Positions 9,323 to 17,935 of a DNA stretch of 64,000 nt are shown here, piece by piece. The position numbers and the translations under genes are program-made. How positions within the stretch are numbered: the first letter of the stretch is position 1; each line of letters opens with the position of its first letter. Below the pieces are notes generated by a model that saw only the letters and a program-made list of their open reading frames with translations, was not told the DNA's origin and made no database searches. Source of the DNA: a virus. The stretch covers positions 1 to 64,000 of the IMG/VR virus record IMGVR_UViG_3300046010_008569; one strand, 5' to 3'.

Positions 9323-11184
9323 CGGGCGCCATCCTGAATTACTTCAATTTGCGGTACGCCAAGCTGCCAGGCCACATCTTTCTCTGTGCAATCAAGCCTC
9401 AAGGACATGAACCTTGCTCGTTTCTTGACATCAATCTTGTCCGTGAACTCCTCGACCGGGAGAGTCACAGAACGAATGACATCGCCAACTTCGGCCAAAA
9501 CATCGGCCGAGCCTGGTTTGTCTTGAAGGCGGATGGACATCGTGACGCCCGGGCTTGCAGCTGTGGAACCATCGAAGGCCACATCGGGCCAGAAGCCGCG
9601 GATACGGTATTGGTACTTGCCGTTCCCGCCGATGGGGAACAGGCCAGTCTCGATGAAGGAGTTGAGCGGCAGGCTCGGATTCTCCGAGCCGTCATTCAAG
9701 CCAGACTCATGCTCATAGATGTAACCGTTCTCATCAGCGCCGCGGGGCTTGCGCTGAGAGCCGGCCGCTTCCGTCCATGCGGTACGGGACAGCGTACCTG
9801 GCGCCCAAGTGCGATCCTTGACGTTGTAGATGATGACGCTGTCAATCTCATCGGACGAGTTCGAGCAATAGAAGAACTTCAGTTCACCAAACTCAGGGTT
9901 AACGCCAATGTGCGCCTTCGATGCTTGAGAGCGGTTCATCCGGCTATAGATGTACTGCGTCAGAGCAGACGGCAGTTCAGCCACTGAACCGCTGTAGCTG
10001 AAGACGCCTCGCGTCGCCATCCAGTAAAGAGCGCCGTCATAGGCGGCGGCTGCTCTCGGGCCGAGGATGTGTACCTTGTCAGCGATCATACGCTGGCCCC
10101 AGTCGCCATCACCAAGCGGCTGGAGAAGGTACAGGGCTCGATCAGTGAAGGTCGCAATACCCTGCTTGATCTTCACGGCGATCATGTGCTTGGAGCCGAC
10201 AGACAGACGAAGACCGCCCGCTGTTGTTGACGCGGTCGGTTCCCATTCAACCAAGCTCTCTCGATCAGCCCAACGCACCATCAACGGATCGGCGGTAGAT
10301 GAACCGATTGGATTGCACCCGAAGACAAACAGAGTGCGTTCATCAGTTGCGACCAGTATCTGGTCGGCAACAGTCGGAACTTCGTTAGCGCTGCCGAGAC
10401 TAGAGATAAGTACAGCCCTGCCGGCGCCAGCGCTCACATCCTTGTAGTAGAGACCGCCACCCCTCGGATTGAAGACGAGGTCTTCGCCGAAGTTATCCTG
10501 CGACCAGAGGCGAAGTTGCGAGCCTTCTACTAGCGTTGCGTATGCTGAGCCCCAGGTGCCGCGGCCCCAAGGGCCAGCACCCCAACCGCCACCAAGAGCG
10601 GTTGTGTCTAGACCAGTCGATATCTGATAAGCGGCAACAACGCTAGCGCCACCACCAGACGCTGACGAGCTCGCATTCGCGCCGACATCAATCGTGTAAC
10701 TGTTGGCGTCAATAACACTGACGATCTGATGCTCATCATTGAACACATCGGCGGCGATGCCGCCTATAGGACCTGTTGCGCCAGAGAAGGTGACGAAGTC
10801 ATTGATCTCCGCGCCATGCGAAGTGTCAGTGACGGTGACGATTGAGAGGCCGCTCGAGGTGGCGAACGGGTTGTTGTTGATCGTGCTCGATGAGCGGATG
10901 GGCGTGATATCCTCGAAGGACCCGCCTTGCTCAATGTAGTATTTGAGGTGCGTGCCAACCGCCATGAGGTTGTAGCCGCTTAGCGACGACCACGCGAACA
11001 ACGCACGCGGAACGCCAATCACTGCATCGCTGCTGATCTTTTCCCAGCCGCCGATGGAGCGCGGAAAACCATTGACGAAGCGGACATTGTCGCAGTCAAA
11101 ATAGCTGCGGTCGCTAGCCCTGCGGCTAGCGTCCTTCACCACTTGCGGTGAAAACTGGAGCGGGATTGGTTCGCTTGCTGCCAT
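9319..11184 (-). CDS. Tail nozzle/hub-like protein (P22 gp10 type), 621 aa
   Basis: This 621-residue, strand-rich protein has the layout of P22 gp10 and its relatives: an N-terminal segment with CDNVRFVNGFPRSIGGWEKI, then repeated beta-propeller-like blades (IATFTDRALYLL, YWMATRGVFSYSGS, YNVKDRTW). In podoviruses gp10/gp12-type proteins form the hexameric nozzle below the adaptor ring. The nearby adaptor-like proteins (16470-17141 and 15320-15946) support that placement. Gly/Trp-rich motifs near residue 200 could form an extended loop. Assigned by architecture; a database comparison was not possible. Confidence 0.75.
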   Translation of the reverse strand: MAASEPIPLQFSPQVVKDASRRASDRSYFDCDNVRFVNGFPRSIGGWEKISSDAVIGVPRALFAWSSLSGYNLMAVGTHLKYYIEQGGSFEDITPIRSSSTINNNPFATSSGLSIVTVTDTSHGAEINDFVTFSGATGPIGGIAADVFNDEHQIVSVIDANSYTIDVGANASSSASGGGASVVAAYQISTGLDTTALGGGWGAGPWGRGTWGSAYATLVEGSQLRLWSQDNFGEDLVFNPRGGGLYYKDVSAGAGRAVLISSLGSANEVPTVADQILVATDERTLFVFGCNPIGSSTADPLMVRWADRESLVEWEPTASTTAGGLRLSVGSKHMIAVKIKQGIATFTDRALYLLQPLGDGDWGQRMIADKVHILGPRAAAAYDGALYWMATRGVFSYSGSVAELPSALTQYIYSRMNRSQASKAHIGVNPEFGELKFFYCSNSSDEIDSVIIYNVKDRTWAPGTLSRTAWTEAAGSQRKPRGADENGYIYEHESGLNDGSENPSLPLNSFIETGLFPIGGNGKYQYRIRGFWPDVAFDGSTAASPGVTMSIRLQDKPGSADVLAEVGDVIRSVTLPVEEFTDKIDVKKRARFMSLRLDCTEKDVAWQLGVPQIEVIQDGAR

Positions 11185-11648
11185 TAGCGGGTGATAGTAA
11201 CCGATTGAATTAACGTGTTGCTATCTGCGTCATACAAATCAACAGACACAAACTCACCAACAGCTAAGTTGCTGCCTCTTATCTGGATGTCGTCCATGTC
11301 CGAGAAAGTGACGATGCCGCCGTCCAGGACTACAGTTGGTCCAACGCCATCTTTAAAATACGACATCGTTCCCAGAGAGTCTTCCAGGTTCCTGAACTCA
11401 ATATTCCCACTGTTCCCGACTGGAACTTCTACCTGCTGGACTGGGCCGTCTATTGTAACCGTAGTGCCGACTCTGCTGAGCGATCCGGTGATCGTGATCG
11501 GATCAACGCCGCTGCTTGGTTCGTAGAATCGCTTCCAAACACCACTGACTTTAACCCATGCTCCAGACACGGTCTTCCAGGCGCCGCCGACCTTGACGGA
11601 CGGCGTCGCTTCTTTCCAAGCTCCTCCAACTTTTATGTTGAAGGTCAT
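11184..11648 (-). CDS. Small fibre/appendage protein with VGGAWK repeats, 154 aa
   Basis: The N-terminus contains four near-repeats of a short strand motif (VGGAWKEATPS, VGGAWKTVSG, AWVKVSG, VWKRF). The rest is strand-rich (GTTVTIDGPV, GGIVTFSDMDDIQIRG) and looks like an Ig-like or jelly-roll appendage domain. It lies between a fibre gene and the nozzle gene, with a one-base overlap to the latter. Probably a tail appendage or adhesin subunit; no named family is claimed. Confidence 0.7.
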   Translation of the reverse strand: MTFNIKVGGAWKEATPSVKVGGAWKTVSGAWVKVSGVWKRFYEPSSGVDPITITGSLSRVGTTVTIDGPVQQVEVPVGNSGNIEFRNLEDSLGTMSYFKDGVGPTVVLDGGIVTFSDMDDIQIRGSNLAVGEFVSVDLYDADSNTLIQSVTITR

Positions 11649-12538
11649 GCGGTATACTTCAAATGTATGTCGCCGTCAGAGCCACCAGATGGGTCTGAGG
11701 TCGAAACGGTGATCGTGCCGGTAACGCCAGTGTTTGCAGCGAATGCTGTCAACTGCGCATCAAGCGGCTGATACGCCGCGGCGATTGCTGCCGGCGAGAG
11801 GAAGTCAGTGCCGGGCTCGAGATCGAGCAGACCTCGCATCGCGGCATAGTCTGCCGCGGAGACCAATGAAGCACCGTTCGCTGACGGATTGATCGTTGAC
11901 CATTCCTCAAGGTTGGCGCTCAGCTTAACGGTCGTTCCATCGAACGAGATGCCACTGCCGGCGAGTGTGAAGAAGATCACATTGCCAGCACTGTCATCCC
12001 AGCCCATGAGGCCGTCAGCGCCAGGGTCGCTGAGGCTAGTTCCGGTGCCGCCATCAGCAAGGGCAACGTCAGTGCCACCAGCGGAGTAGACAGTGCCGCC
12101 ACCAATGGTCGTTCCGGACGGCAGGTTGTTGATAGCATCGACAACATTCGTGCCATCGCAATAGACCCACTGACGCTTACCGTTCGGGATAGTGATGCCG
12201 GTGCCAGCCGATGTCTTGACACGGATCGATTGACCGCCAGTCGTGTTGTTGTAGACCAAGTAGAACTTGGAGCCATCCGGAACGATGATGTCGCGCGTCG
12301 CGGTCAGCGACACGCCGGAGGTGATTTGCAGGATCGGCGGGCGAGCCTCGTCAGAGGCGCCGTTGCTGGCCGTGAGAGTCACATTGGCGTCTGAGGACAT
12401 GGATATCGAGGAGACGCCAGCGATGGCCTCCTCTATCAAGGTGCCAAGGTTTTTGTTGGTCGTCGTCCCCCACAGGGCATCCTGCTCGCCATTAGTGATG
12501 AGCTCAAGCCGCAATCTGTTGGAATATGTGCTTGCCAT
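11645..12538 (-). CDS. Tail fibre-like protein, 297 aa
   Basis: The N-terminal segment (LRLELITNGEQDALWGTTTN and NLGTLIEEAIAG) is a widespread virion-attachment start of tail fibres in environmental phages. The body is Gly/Ser/Thr-rich beta structure, with a block GGTDVALADGGTGTSLSDPG that also occurs, slightly changed, in the protein at 14304-15320. The C-terminus has SDPSGGSDGDIHLKYTA, typical of fibre tips. Role: attachment to virion and perhaps host binding. It is followed immediately by the appendage gene (4-nt overlap). Confidence 0.75.
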   Translation of the reverse strand: MASTYSNRLRLELITNGEQDALWGTTTNKNLGTLIEEAIAGVSSISMSSDANVTLTASNGASDEARPPILQITSGVSLTATRDIIVPDGSKFYLVYNNTTGGQSIRVKTSAGTGITIPNGKRQWVYCDGTNVVDAINNLPSGTTIGGGTVYSAGGTDVALADGGTGTSLSDPGADGLMGWDDSAGNVIFFTLAGSGISFDGTTVKLSANLEEWSTINPSANGASLVSAADYAAMRGLLDLEPGTDFLSPAAIAAAYQPLDAQLTAFAANTGVTGTITVSTSDPSGGSDGDIHLKYTA

Positions 12539-12541
12539 CGC

Positions 12542-13180
12542 TTAAACTCTCTTTTCTCGCAGAACCCTATTCGCTATGACTAGATTTCTGCGCGCGGAAG
12601 CGCGCCCGGCTGCTCCGCGCCGACCGCCTAGTCCGGCCTTTAGCGGTGGATAGTCTTTGTTAAGATAAGTCCAGCTTACGCCGCACCTTGCTCTATTCAG
12701 TGACGCAAGAGAAATGCAATCAGAAATCCCTAGAACAGCAGCCAACTCGGCGGTTGGTATTTGCGCCGTCTCTGTTGATCTCAGATTTATGACATCTCTC
12801 TCTGATATCCTAGATGCTGGATGATCTTCTCCAGTAGATCGCTCTTCGTGGTCTGGAACGTCTCCGCCCCATGAACAGTTATATCCACCAAGACTTTTGT
12901 GCGTTTTCCGATCTTTGATCAACTCAACCTCGAGGTTCAGCATGTCCTGGTGGGACAGGGCTGAGGCAATTGAGTTTATTGAAATTCTAGACGGACCATA
13001 CTTCCTCATCGCTCTGTATAGGGGCGTGTTCTTTCTAAGGTTTCGGGCTGCATTGCGATGCTGCCCCCACCTCATACAGAGTAGTCTTTGAGAAGTAACC
13101 CCGATATACTTCTCGACCCCATCAAAACTGATTGCATAGATGATCACTTTACCGGCGCATCCTGAAGATCGCGCTGTCAT
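12542..13180 (-). CDS. GIY-YIG homing endonuclease, 212 aa
   Basis: Residues 11-70 resemble a GIY-YIG nuclease domain: a degenerate first motif (IIYAISFDG), KYIGVTSQ as second motif, an Arg-rich helix (MRWGQHRNAARN), and a later Glu (LEVELIKDRK) in the catalytic region. The C-terminal half is a DNA-binding tail with a helix-turn-helix-like segment (SERDVINLRSTETAQIPTAE). The gene lies between two structural genes of the late operon and is clearly AT-richer than both, a sign of insertion. Free-standing homing endonucleases of this type cut related phage DNA lacking the gene. It overlaps the end of the upstream structural gene by 32 nt. Confidence 0.8.
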   Translation of the reverse strand: MTARSSGCAGKVIIYAISFDGVEKYIGVTSQRLLCMRWGQHRNAARNLRKNTPLYRAMRKYGPSRISINSIASALSHQDMLNLEVELIKDRKTHKSLGGYNCSWGGDVPDHEERSTGEDHPASRISERDVINLRSTETAQIPTAELAAVLGISDCISLASLNRARCGVSWTYLNKDYPPLKAGLGGRRGAAGRASARRNLVIANRVLREKRV

Positions 13181-13574
13181 ATCCAGCGACGGGAAACCTG
13201 ACTGTAAATGTTTTATTGGAAGTTAGGCGGGCTAGGCCAAAATTCAGGACCCAGATAGACTTGTTGCCTTTGCTGGAGTTGTAGATAAGCGCTCCAGCGA
13301 TATCTGACAAAGTGGACGCCGGCCAGGCCGCGTCATTGAAGTCTGCGTAAACAGTGCCTTGTGAGACTTGAACCACCCCGCCAGTGAGCGTGGCTCCACC
13401 TGCGGTGTAGCCAGTTCCGCTAACCTCACCCGTTGCTGTATAGGAGGTCGTCTCCGGCCCCAGCGAAGCTGTGGACGTGTAGAGGGCTATCTTCAGGACA
13501 TCGTCCTCAAGATCATGCACTGCTTGCCAGCTTTCCTTCAGAAAGCTATCGGTGGCTCCTTGTATGATCGCCAT
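13149..13574 (-). CDS. Phage structural protein, 141 aa
   Basis: The sequence has a pattern I know from many tail-associated proteins: DDVLKIALYTSTASLGPETT followed by GEVSGTGYTAGGATLTGG. It is strand-rich and ends in basic residues (FRMRR). The family is common in phage structural operons but its exact role is not established; receptor-binding or appendage function is plausible. The stop of the next upstream gene overlaps its ATG by one base. Confidence 0.75.
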   Translation of the reverse strand: MAIIQGATDSFLKESWQAVHDLEDDVLKIALYTSTASLGPETTSYTATGEVSGTGYTAGGATLTGGVVQVSQGTVYADFNDAAWPASTLSDIAGALIYNSSKGNKSIWVLNFGLARLTSNKTFTVRFPVAGYDSAIFRMRR

Positions 13575-13771
13575 CAGTCGTTATCATCCACTTCAGTCCA
13601 GGTCTGGTTCGATCCAGACACTGGCGTCCAAGACTGCCCGCCTCCATCGACAGGAGACCAGGATTGGCTGCCTGCTCCGGGCTCATTGTCCCAACCCACT
13701 TCAAGCAAAAGGAAGCCCGTTCCATTCTCTAGTTGGAACAGGTCTCCATCTTCTTTCCTTAGAAACCTCAC
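13574..13771 (-). CDS. Small protein with tandem Trp repeats, 65 aa
   Basis: After a strand-rich first half (LFQLENGTGFLLLE) there are three near-copies of an 11-residue unit centred on Gln-x-Trp: SQSWSPVDGGG, GQSWTPVSGSN and NQTWTEVDDND. The spacing of the Trp residues is regular. Such repeats suggest a short solenoid or a surface-exposed adhesive strip. Lies between a DUF4376-like gene (4-nt overlap) and a structural gene (one-base overlap), so probably part of the fibre. Confidence 0.65.
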   Translation of the reverse strand: MRFLRKEDGDLFQLENGTGFLLLEVGWDNEPGAGSQSWSPVDGGGQSWTPVSGSNQTWTEVDDND

Positions 13772-14304
13772 GGCCAGCCATCCTCGACGCTCACCGCGTC
13801 GATAGCTTGGATATCATCACCGGCCTGGACGATAAGAGAGGCTATGCTTTCCACGTTAGCGAAGCAGGCTTGGATATGAGCGCCAGCGCTCCGGCCGAGC
13901 GCCTGGAGCGTCGGGAGGTTGAGGGTGGCGAACTGACCACGACTTACCTGCCAGCGCACTGACGGAGCTCCGGAGAGCTCTAGGTACTGGATGGCGCCGG
14001 AGATACGTTGCTGGGTTCCTTCATCCAGGTAGAAGGCGGCTCCGCTGAAACGGAACTCAGTCTCGGCGCGCTTGCGACGCTCCGAGAGTTCTGCGAATTT
14101 CTCAGACCGAGCATCAGCCGAGGTCCTCGTCGGCTGCACTAGTCGCGCGCGTGCGCGAGGGATAAAGCCACCGCCTGCATAGATGGCCCCAACCTCCATG
14201 CCTCGGCCGCACAGAACAAGACCCTCCGCTTCCTCATCATGGATAGAGGCGATGGTTTTAACGGTCACGCCGTCGATCTGTTCTTCTTTGAGTTCAGCGT
14301 ACAT
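13768..14304 (-). CDS. DUF4376-like fibre-associated protein, 178 aa
   Basis: The C-terminal 100 residues (RRKRAETEFRFSGAAFYLDE, then PSVRWQVSRGQFATLNLP, then LGRSAGAHIQACFANVES) match the pattern of the DUF4376 family found in tail-fibre or fibre-assembly proteins: basic helix, 'turn into substrate' strand, helix ending in HI-x-A-CF. The N-terminal 75 residues are unlike that domain. It follows the fibre-like gene at 14304 with a one-base overlap, which fits a chaperone or fibre tip role. Confidence 0.7.
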   Translation of the reverse strand: MYAELKEEQIDGVTVKTIASIHDEEAEGLVLCGRGMEVGAIYAGGGFIPRARARLVQPTRTSADARSEKFAELSERRKRAETEFRFSGAAFYLDEGTQQRISGAIQYLELSGAPSVRWQVSRGQFATLNLPTLQALGRSAGAHIQACFANVESIASLIVQAGDDIQAIDAVSVEDGWP

Positions 14305-15320
14305 TATGCACCATAATAGAGCTTGACCGTGTAGCGCTCGAGCGTTAACGTGTCGGCGGAGTCAGCAAGCTGACCTGTAATCACGATTTCGGTTGCGCTT
14401 GAGGAATCTATCGACATCGTAGTTGGAGCGCTAACTGCGCCAGTGCCACCAGCCTGTCCTGTGGACAGGGATACTTGGGATGAGGCGCTGTTTCTATTGG
14501 AGAACGCTAGCAGGCGTCGTTGGGCGGCAACTGATGTTGGCGTGGCTGTGTCGAAGATAGTCCCGCCAGTCCCCGCGCCTGATGCGCCGAACCTTGTCCT
14601 AACCGTCTTCGTGCTAGCGTCATTAGTGCAGGACCACCCCTCATCAAGCTCAACGAAGCCATTCGGGCCAAGTTCGCCAGCGGCTATGGGAATGGTGGCC
14701 AAAATGGTTTCTGATGTTGAGCCAGTCAGAACCGATGCAACGCCGCTATGACCAATCACACGGAGAAGCTGAAGGTTGGCCGCTGCCGCTCTGGCTGTAC
14801 TACCGCCAGTGCCACCATCTGCAACGGCTACGTCAGTGCCGCCCGCGACATAGTACGAGGCACCATTGAGCGTCGGTGCGATCTTGAAATCGAGGACACC
14901 AGTTGAGCGCGTCACGCGGAAAATAAGATCGTTTAGGTTCCCTGCGTCGTCGTAGGAATAAAGGTCTAGGTTGCTGCCGGAATCGGCGCCAGACTCTGCG
15001 GTCTGGTTACGAAATAGACTCCATCGATGGATTCCATTACGCTCCCAGACAAGTTGGGCAACATTAGACCCATCAAGGTCTCCGATATGAACGCCGTCAT
15101 TGAACGTCTGACGGGCTGGCCAATCCTGGGCGACATCTAGTTTCGCGGTGTCCGGATCGTAGGCTTGAACATCTTCACCGATGACGAGATCGGCCGTGCA
15201 GTAAGCCTTGGTCGCGCTAAGAGTGATCTTGACGTTACCCGCGCTCTGAACTGCGGGGTACACTTCCGAGCCAGTTAGGGTTCCGGCTGGGTCAAGCTGA
15301 CTGATCTTCTGGTCGGCCAT
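14304..15320 (-). CDS. Tail fibre/appendage protein, 338 aa
   Basis: The N-terminus (MADQKISQLDPAGTLTGSEV) is the 'KISQL...GSE' start common to tail-fibre and spike proteins that join a trimerisation domain. A central block AGGTDVAVADGGTGGSTARA is close to a block in the fibre at 11645-12538. The remainder is Thr/Ser/Ala-rich beta structure. Likely one of two fibre-type proteins of the virion. One-base overlaps with both neighbours indicate coupled translation. Confidence 0.75.
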   Translation of the reverse strand: MADQKISQLDPAGTLTGSEVYPAVQSAGNVKITLSATKAYCTADLVIGEDVQAYDPDTAKLDVAQDWPARQTFNDGVHIGDLDGSNVAQLVWERNGIHRWSLFRNQTAESGADSGSNLDLYSYDDAGNLNDLIFRVTRSTGVLDFKIAPTLNGASYYVAGGTDVAVADGGTGGSTARAAAANLQLLRVIGHSGVASVLTGSTSETILATIPIAAGELGPNGFVELDEGWSCTNDASTKTVRTRFGASGAGTGGTIFDTATPTSVAAQRRLLAFSNRNSASSQVSLSTGQAGGTGAVSAPTTMSIDSSSATEIVITGQLADSADTLTLERYTVKLYYGA

Positions 15321-15946
15321 TAAACGGTCGCATCATTCGGGCGCTTGCTGCGCTCTTTGAACTCGTCAGATTTGACACGTAAAGTGCCATAGATGGTCAA
15401 ACCTGACAGGGCATCCTTGTAGCTCTCGTTGTCTGCAAGGATGACGTTGTCATCCTGACGCATGAAGAGATCGGCCTCAATCTTGGCTGCGTAGTACAGA
15501 GCCCGGTGGGCATTATCGCCAAGCCAAGTCGTGCCGGCCGTGACGATACTTTCCGGCTGCCGCGTGTAGCGCAGTTCGCAAGCATAGATGGCGGCTGGCG
15601 TCGGGCCAAGGATGAGGCTATTCTCATCCCACTGAGCGTAGTAGATCGGAGTCCCTGCCGCGGTCCCTGTCGGATAGCATTCTGCGATCCAATCGACCTG
15701 CTTCGGAAGAAGCAGGCGCCCATTAACGATCAGGTAATGGGAGTACAGGTAGCCGTCTGGAACCGACAGGAAACGGCTCGACGGTGAGGTCGAGGCCGAG
15801 TCTGTCTGGTGAAACGCAGGAAGGTCAATGTCACGAAGAATACGCTCCTCAGCTCTCTTGAAGAACTCAGGAATGGCGGCGACGAACGCCGCCTCCTCGT
15901 ATTCGCAGCCCTCTTTGAGGGCGGTGACTAACTCGGTGTAGTTCAC
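15320..15946 (-). CDS. Phage adaptor protein (SU10/P22 gp4-like), 208 aa
   Basis: The protein begins MNYTELVTALKEGCEYEEAA and contains IPEFFKRAEERILRDIDLPA, the typical first helices of the phage adaptor family that attaches the tail nozzle to the portal. A strand-rich domain with PDGYLYSHYLIVNGR follows, and a helical C-terminus (RALYYAAKIEADLFMRQ). It is the second adaptor-like protein in this window; the other is at 16470-17141. Overlaps the next gene by a base and the previous by 4 nt. Confidence 0.8.
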   Translation of the reverse strand: MNYTELVTALKEGCEYEEAAFVAAIPEFFKRAEERILRDIDLPAFHQTDSASTSPSSRFLSVPDGYLYSHYLIVNGRLLLPKQVDWIAECYPTGTAAGTPIYYAQWDENSLILGPTPAAIYACELRYTRQPESIVTAGTTWLGDNAHRALYYAAKIEADLFMRQDDNVILADNESYKDALSGLTIYGTLRVKSDEFKERSKRPNDATV

Positions 15947-16140
15947 ACCTGCGGCTCCTGGCGGCAGATCACGCTATAAGCACGGATGTTCTGATCTTGC
16001 GGTACGGCATTAATGATGGATTGACCGGCCTGCTGGAGGCATTGAGTCGAGCTCTCATAGCGGACCTCTGAGCGGAACACGCGCTCTTCCAGTTGACCTT
16101 CGGGGCTGAGGAAGAGTACGACAATAAACGCAAACCACAT
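15943..16140 (-). CDS. Small membrane or exported protein, 65 aa
   Basis: A hydrophobic N-terminal helix (MWFAFIVVLFL) is followed by a polar region with two Cys (STQCLQQAGQS, SVICRQEP). This suggests a small exported or membrane-anchored protein with a possible disulfide in the periplasm. A GGAG Shine-Dalgarno precedes the ATG. It sits between two adaptor-region genes; a spanin-like or lysis-related role is possible but unsupported. Confidence 0.6.
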   Translation of the reverse strand: MWFAFIVVLFLSPEGQLEERVFRSEVRYESSTQCLQQAGQSIINAVPQDQNIRAYSVICRQEPQV

Positions 16141-16152
16141 GGTCCGTCTCCT

Positions 16153-16470
16153 TTAGGAAATTACAATGGAGACAATCCCAGTTGATACCAGAATAGTACC
16201 GCCAAGAGCCCCAACAGGATCGAAGCCATACAGGCTTCGGTCGTATCTCAAATTGGGTGGAGGACAAGCCCCTTCAACAGATTGCTTGTCTCCGATTGGC
16301 CTTGAACCTACCCAATTCTGCGGATGGTCTTGGTCCCAGCATTCGGAGCAAATGCTGTTCCCTTTATCCCGGCCGCGCTCGATCTCGGATCGAAGCTCGG
16401 ACAGAGGGACCTTCCTGGAGCACCTGTCGCATTCGCCTGGCGTGACGCCTGAGGGCAGATATAGCGCCAT
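16153..16470 (-). CDS. Zinc-ribbon protein with C-terminal hydrophobic tail, 105 aa
   Basis: Two CxxC pairs (CDRCSRKVPLSEL and ICSECWDQDHPQNWVG) form a clear zinc ribbon. The CWDxDHPQ motif recurs in small proteins between portal/capsid and tail genes of many environmental phages. The last 20 residues (GGTILVSTGIVSIVIS) are hydrophobic. Function unknown; a virion assembly role is inferred from position. Starts with a one-base overlap after the gp4-like gene. Confidence 0.75.
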   Translation of the reverse strand: MALYLPSGVTPGECDRCSRKVPLSELRSEIERGRDKGNSICSECWDQDHPQNWVGSRPIGDKQSVEGACPPPNLRYDRSLYGFDPVGALGGTILVSTGIVSIVIS

Positions 16471-17141
16471 TAGCGTACACTCGGATAGATGAAGAACGGC
16501 TCCCTACCGCGATCCTCAGCCATCGCTAGCCCAAGCTGCTCTTCATAAACTGTCTTCAGCATCTGGACCCGGTTGTAGTCCGGAGACCGACGCTTCATGG
16601 AAAGCTTCCAGCTGAGGCCTGCGGCCATAGCTGGGACGAAACGGAACGGGACATCGATGGTCTTATCGGGCGTGCCGGCGTCTTGCAGACGCCTCAAGCG
16701 CCAGTAGACGAGGGAATAGTTTGCATTGTCAGGCACCGGCCAGACATTTACCCGCGGCGCCAGAAGGCGCTCCACGTACACTTGATTCGGACGTTCACCA
16801 GCTTGCGTCTTATTAGAGATGCCTGCCCAAGAGCCTACGCCAATGCGTGAGATGCGATAGTCTTGGCCAGTCGAGTTATTGCGGATGACCTGATCGATCA
16901 TATCGACCGTGTCAGTGGCGAGGTCGTACTGACCATCGCCAGCAACGAGCGGAATGGTTTCCTCGTCCACGGCCCAAAGGTTGAGGCCGAGGTTCGACCA
17001 TTCGGTCATGAGAAAGTTCAGGCTGCGAGCAGCAGTCCTGTACTCATAGCCAGAGCGACCTTCGTAGCCGGCGTTATCAAACGCCTCTTCGATTAGGGTT
17101 GCGACATCCGGATCGAATGTCGTCGTGCCTGATGTCGCCAT
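16470..17141 (-). CDS. Head-tail adaptor, P22 gp4-like, 223 aa
   Basis: The 223-residue protein has the gp4-type layout: N-terminal helices (DVATLIEEAFDNAGYEGRSG, then RSLNFLMTEWSNLGLNLW), a short beta domain (IPLVAGDGQYDLA) and a C-terminal helical part (FVPAMAAGLSWKLSMKR). P22 gp4 family members form the dodecameric ring under the portal. With the second adaptor-like gene at 15320-15946 this defines the connector. Good family-level confidence, from pattern recognition only. Confidence 0.75.
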   Translation of the reverse strand: MATSGTTTFDPDVATLIEEAFDNAGYEGRSGYEYRTAARSLNFLMTEWSNLGLNLWAVDEETIPLVAGDGQYDLATDTVDMIDQVIRNNSTGQDYRISRIGVGSWAGISNKTQAGERPNQVYVERLLAPRVNVWPVPDNANYSLVYWRLRRLQDAGTPDKTIDVPFRFVPAMAAGLSWKLSMKRRSPDYNRVQMLKTVYEEQLGLAMAEDRGREPFFIYPSVR

Positions 17142-17599
17142 TACGACCTCCGGCTTTTACCGCCGCGGCGTGTTAACTCTTCACCGGTCGTTTTGATCGG
17201 ACGGCCGTTCTCGCCATACGTGACCATGGGACCGCGCGGAGGCTTAATCTCCCCGCCAGCTTTGAAGCTACGGCGAACGCTAACGCGCTCATCATCGATC
17301 CCGACTTCTGTCCCGCCGACTGTCGCGCCCAGTCGAGGTGGGCGGCGAGGCTCGTCAGGATTTGAGATGGGGAATTGTTCTTGGAACGAACTGGTGTCGA
17401 GGTTCAGAGTCCGGCGCCGCGTCTCTGCTGCGTTCTGGTTTTGTTCCGGAGCGTTTACAGGATTGGCTGCTCGAGCGTCGCGCTGACGTTCTTCCGCTCG
17501 GCCTGACTGGCCAGCGGCCGCAATTGGAGCGCGCTGCTTCCTGGGACTAGCCCCAGCCTTCCTTGCGGCTCCGCCCTTGTAGCGGGAAATGTCGGCCAT
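17141..17599 (-). CDS. Small basic protein, DISRYKGGA paralogue 1, 152 aa
   Basis: Starts MADISRYKGGAARKAG, nearly identical to the start of the next gene upstream (MGDISRYKGGACKKMA), so the two are tandem paralogues at least in the N-terminus. The protein is basic, disordered-looking, rich in Arg, Ala, Gly and Pro, with repeated GGKSRRS-type ends. One-base overlaps join it to both neighbours. Role unknown; probably a minor virion or DNA-associated head protein. Confidence 0.65.
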   Translation of the reverse strand: MADISRYKGGAARKAGASPRKQRAPIAAAGQSGRAEERQRDARAANPVNAPEQNQNAAETRRRTLNLDTSSFQEQFPISNPDEPRRPPRLGATVGGTEVGIDDERVSVRRSFKAGGEIKPPRGPMVTYGENGRPIKTTGEELTRRGGKSRRS

Positions 17600-17925
17600 T
17601 AGCAGCCACCCTTGACCTTTCCGCCACGCTTCATTTGCTGCATCGGCATCGGCGGACGAGCCATCGGAGCCGGCATTGCAGCGATACCCATCGGCATCGG
17701 CGGACGAGTGTTCGGGGTCTGCACTTGACCGCCAATGGCCATTTTCTTCACAGGGCCGCGGTTCGAGCCCTTGTAATCACGGCCGGATTGGCGAACGCGA
17801 GCATCTCTCGCGCTTGCTTCAAGACGAGACTGTCCAGTACCACGGCGAACGGGGGCGGCTTGCACCGCCCCTCCTGTCGCCATCTTCTTACAAGCTCCGC
17901 CCTTGTAGCGAGAGATATCGCCCAT
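17599..17925 (-). CDS. Small basic protein, DISRYKGGA paralogue 2, 108 aa
   Basis: This 108-residue protein shares the DISRYKGGA start with its downstream neighbour. It carries two KKMA(T/I)GG motifs (residues 13-19 and 60-66) and ends in QMKRGGKVKGGC, as well as Pro/Met-rich repeats (RPPMPMGIAAMPAPMARPPM). Lys-Gly-Gly-rich short proteins are common in environmental podovirus structural operons. No function is known to me. Confidence 0.65.
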   Translation of the reverse strand: MGDISRYKGGACKKMATGGAVQAAPVRRGTGQSRLEASARDARVRQSGRDYKGSNRGPVKKMAIGGQVQTPNTRPPMPMGIAAMPAPMARPPMPMQQMKRGGKVKGGC

Positions 17926-17935
17926 CGTAAACCCC

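Noticed and set aside
9307-9987. A 226-codon plus-strand frame
   Set aside because: Antisense to the nozzle-like gene, which has clear domain patterns and operon spacing.
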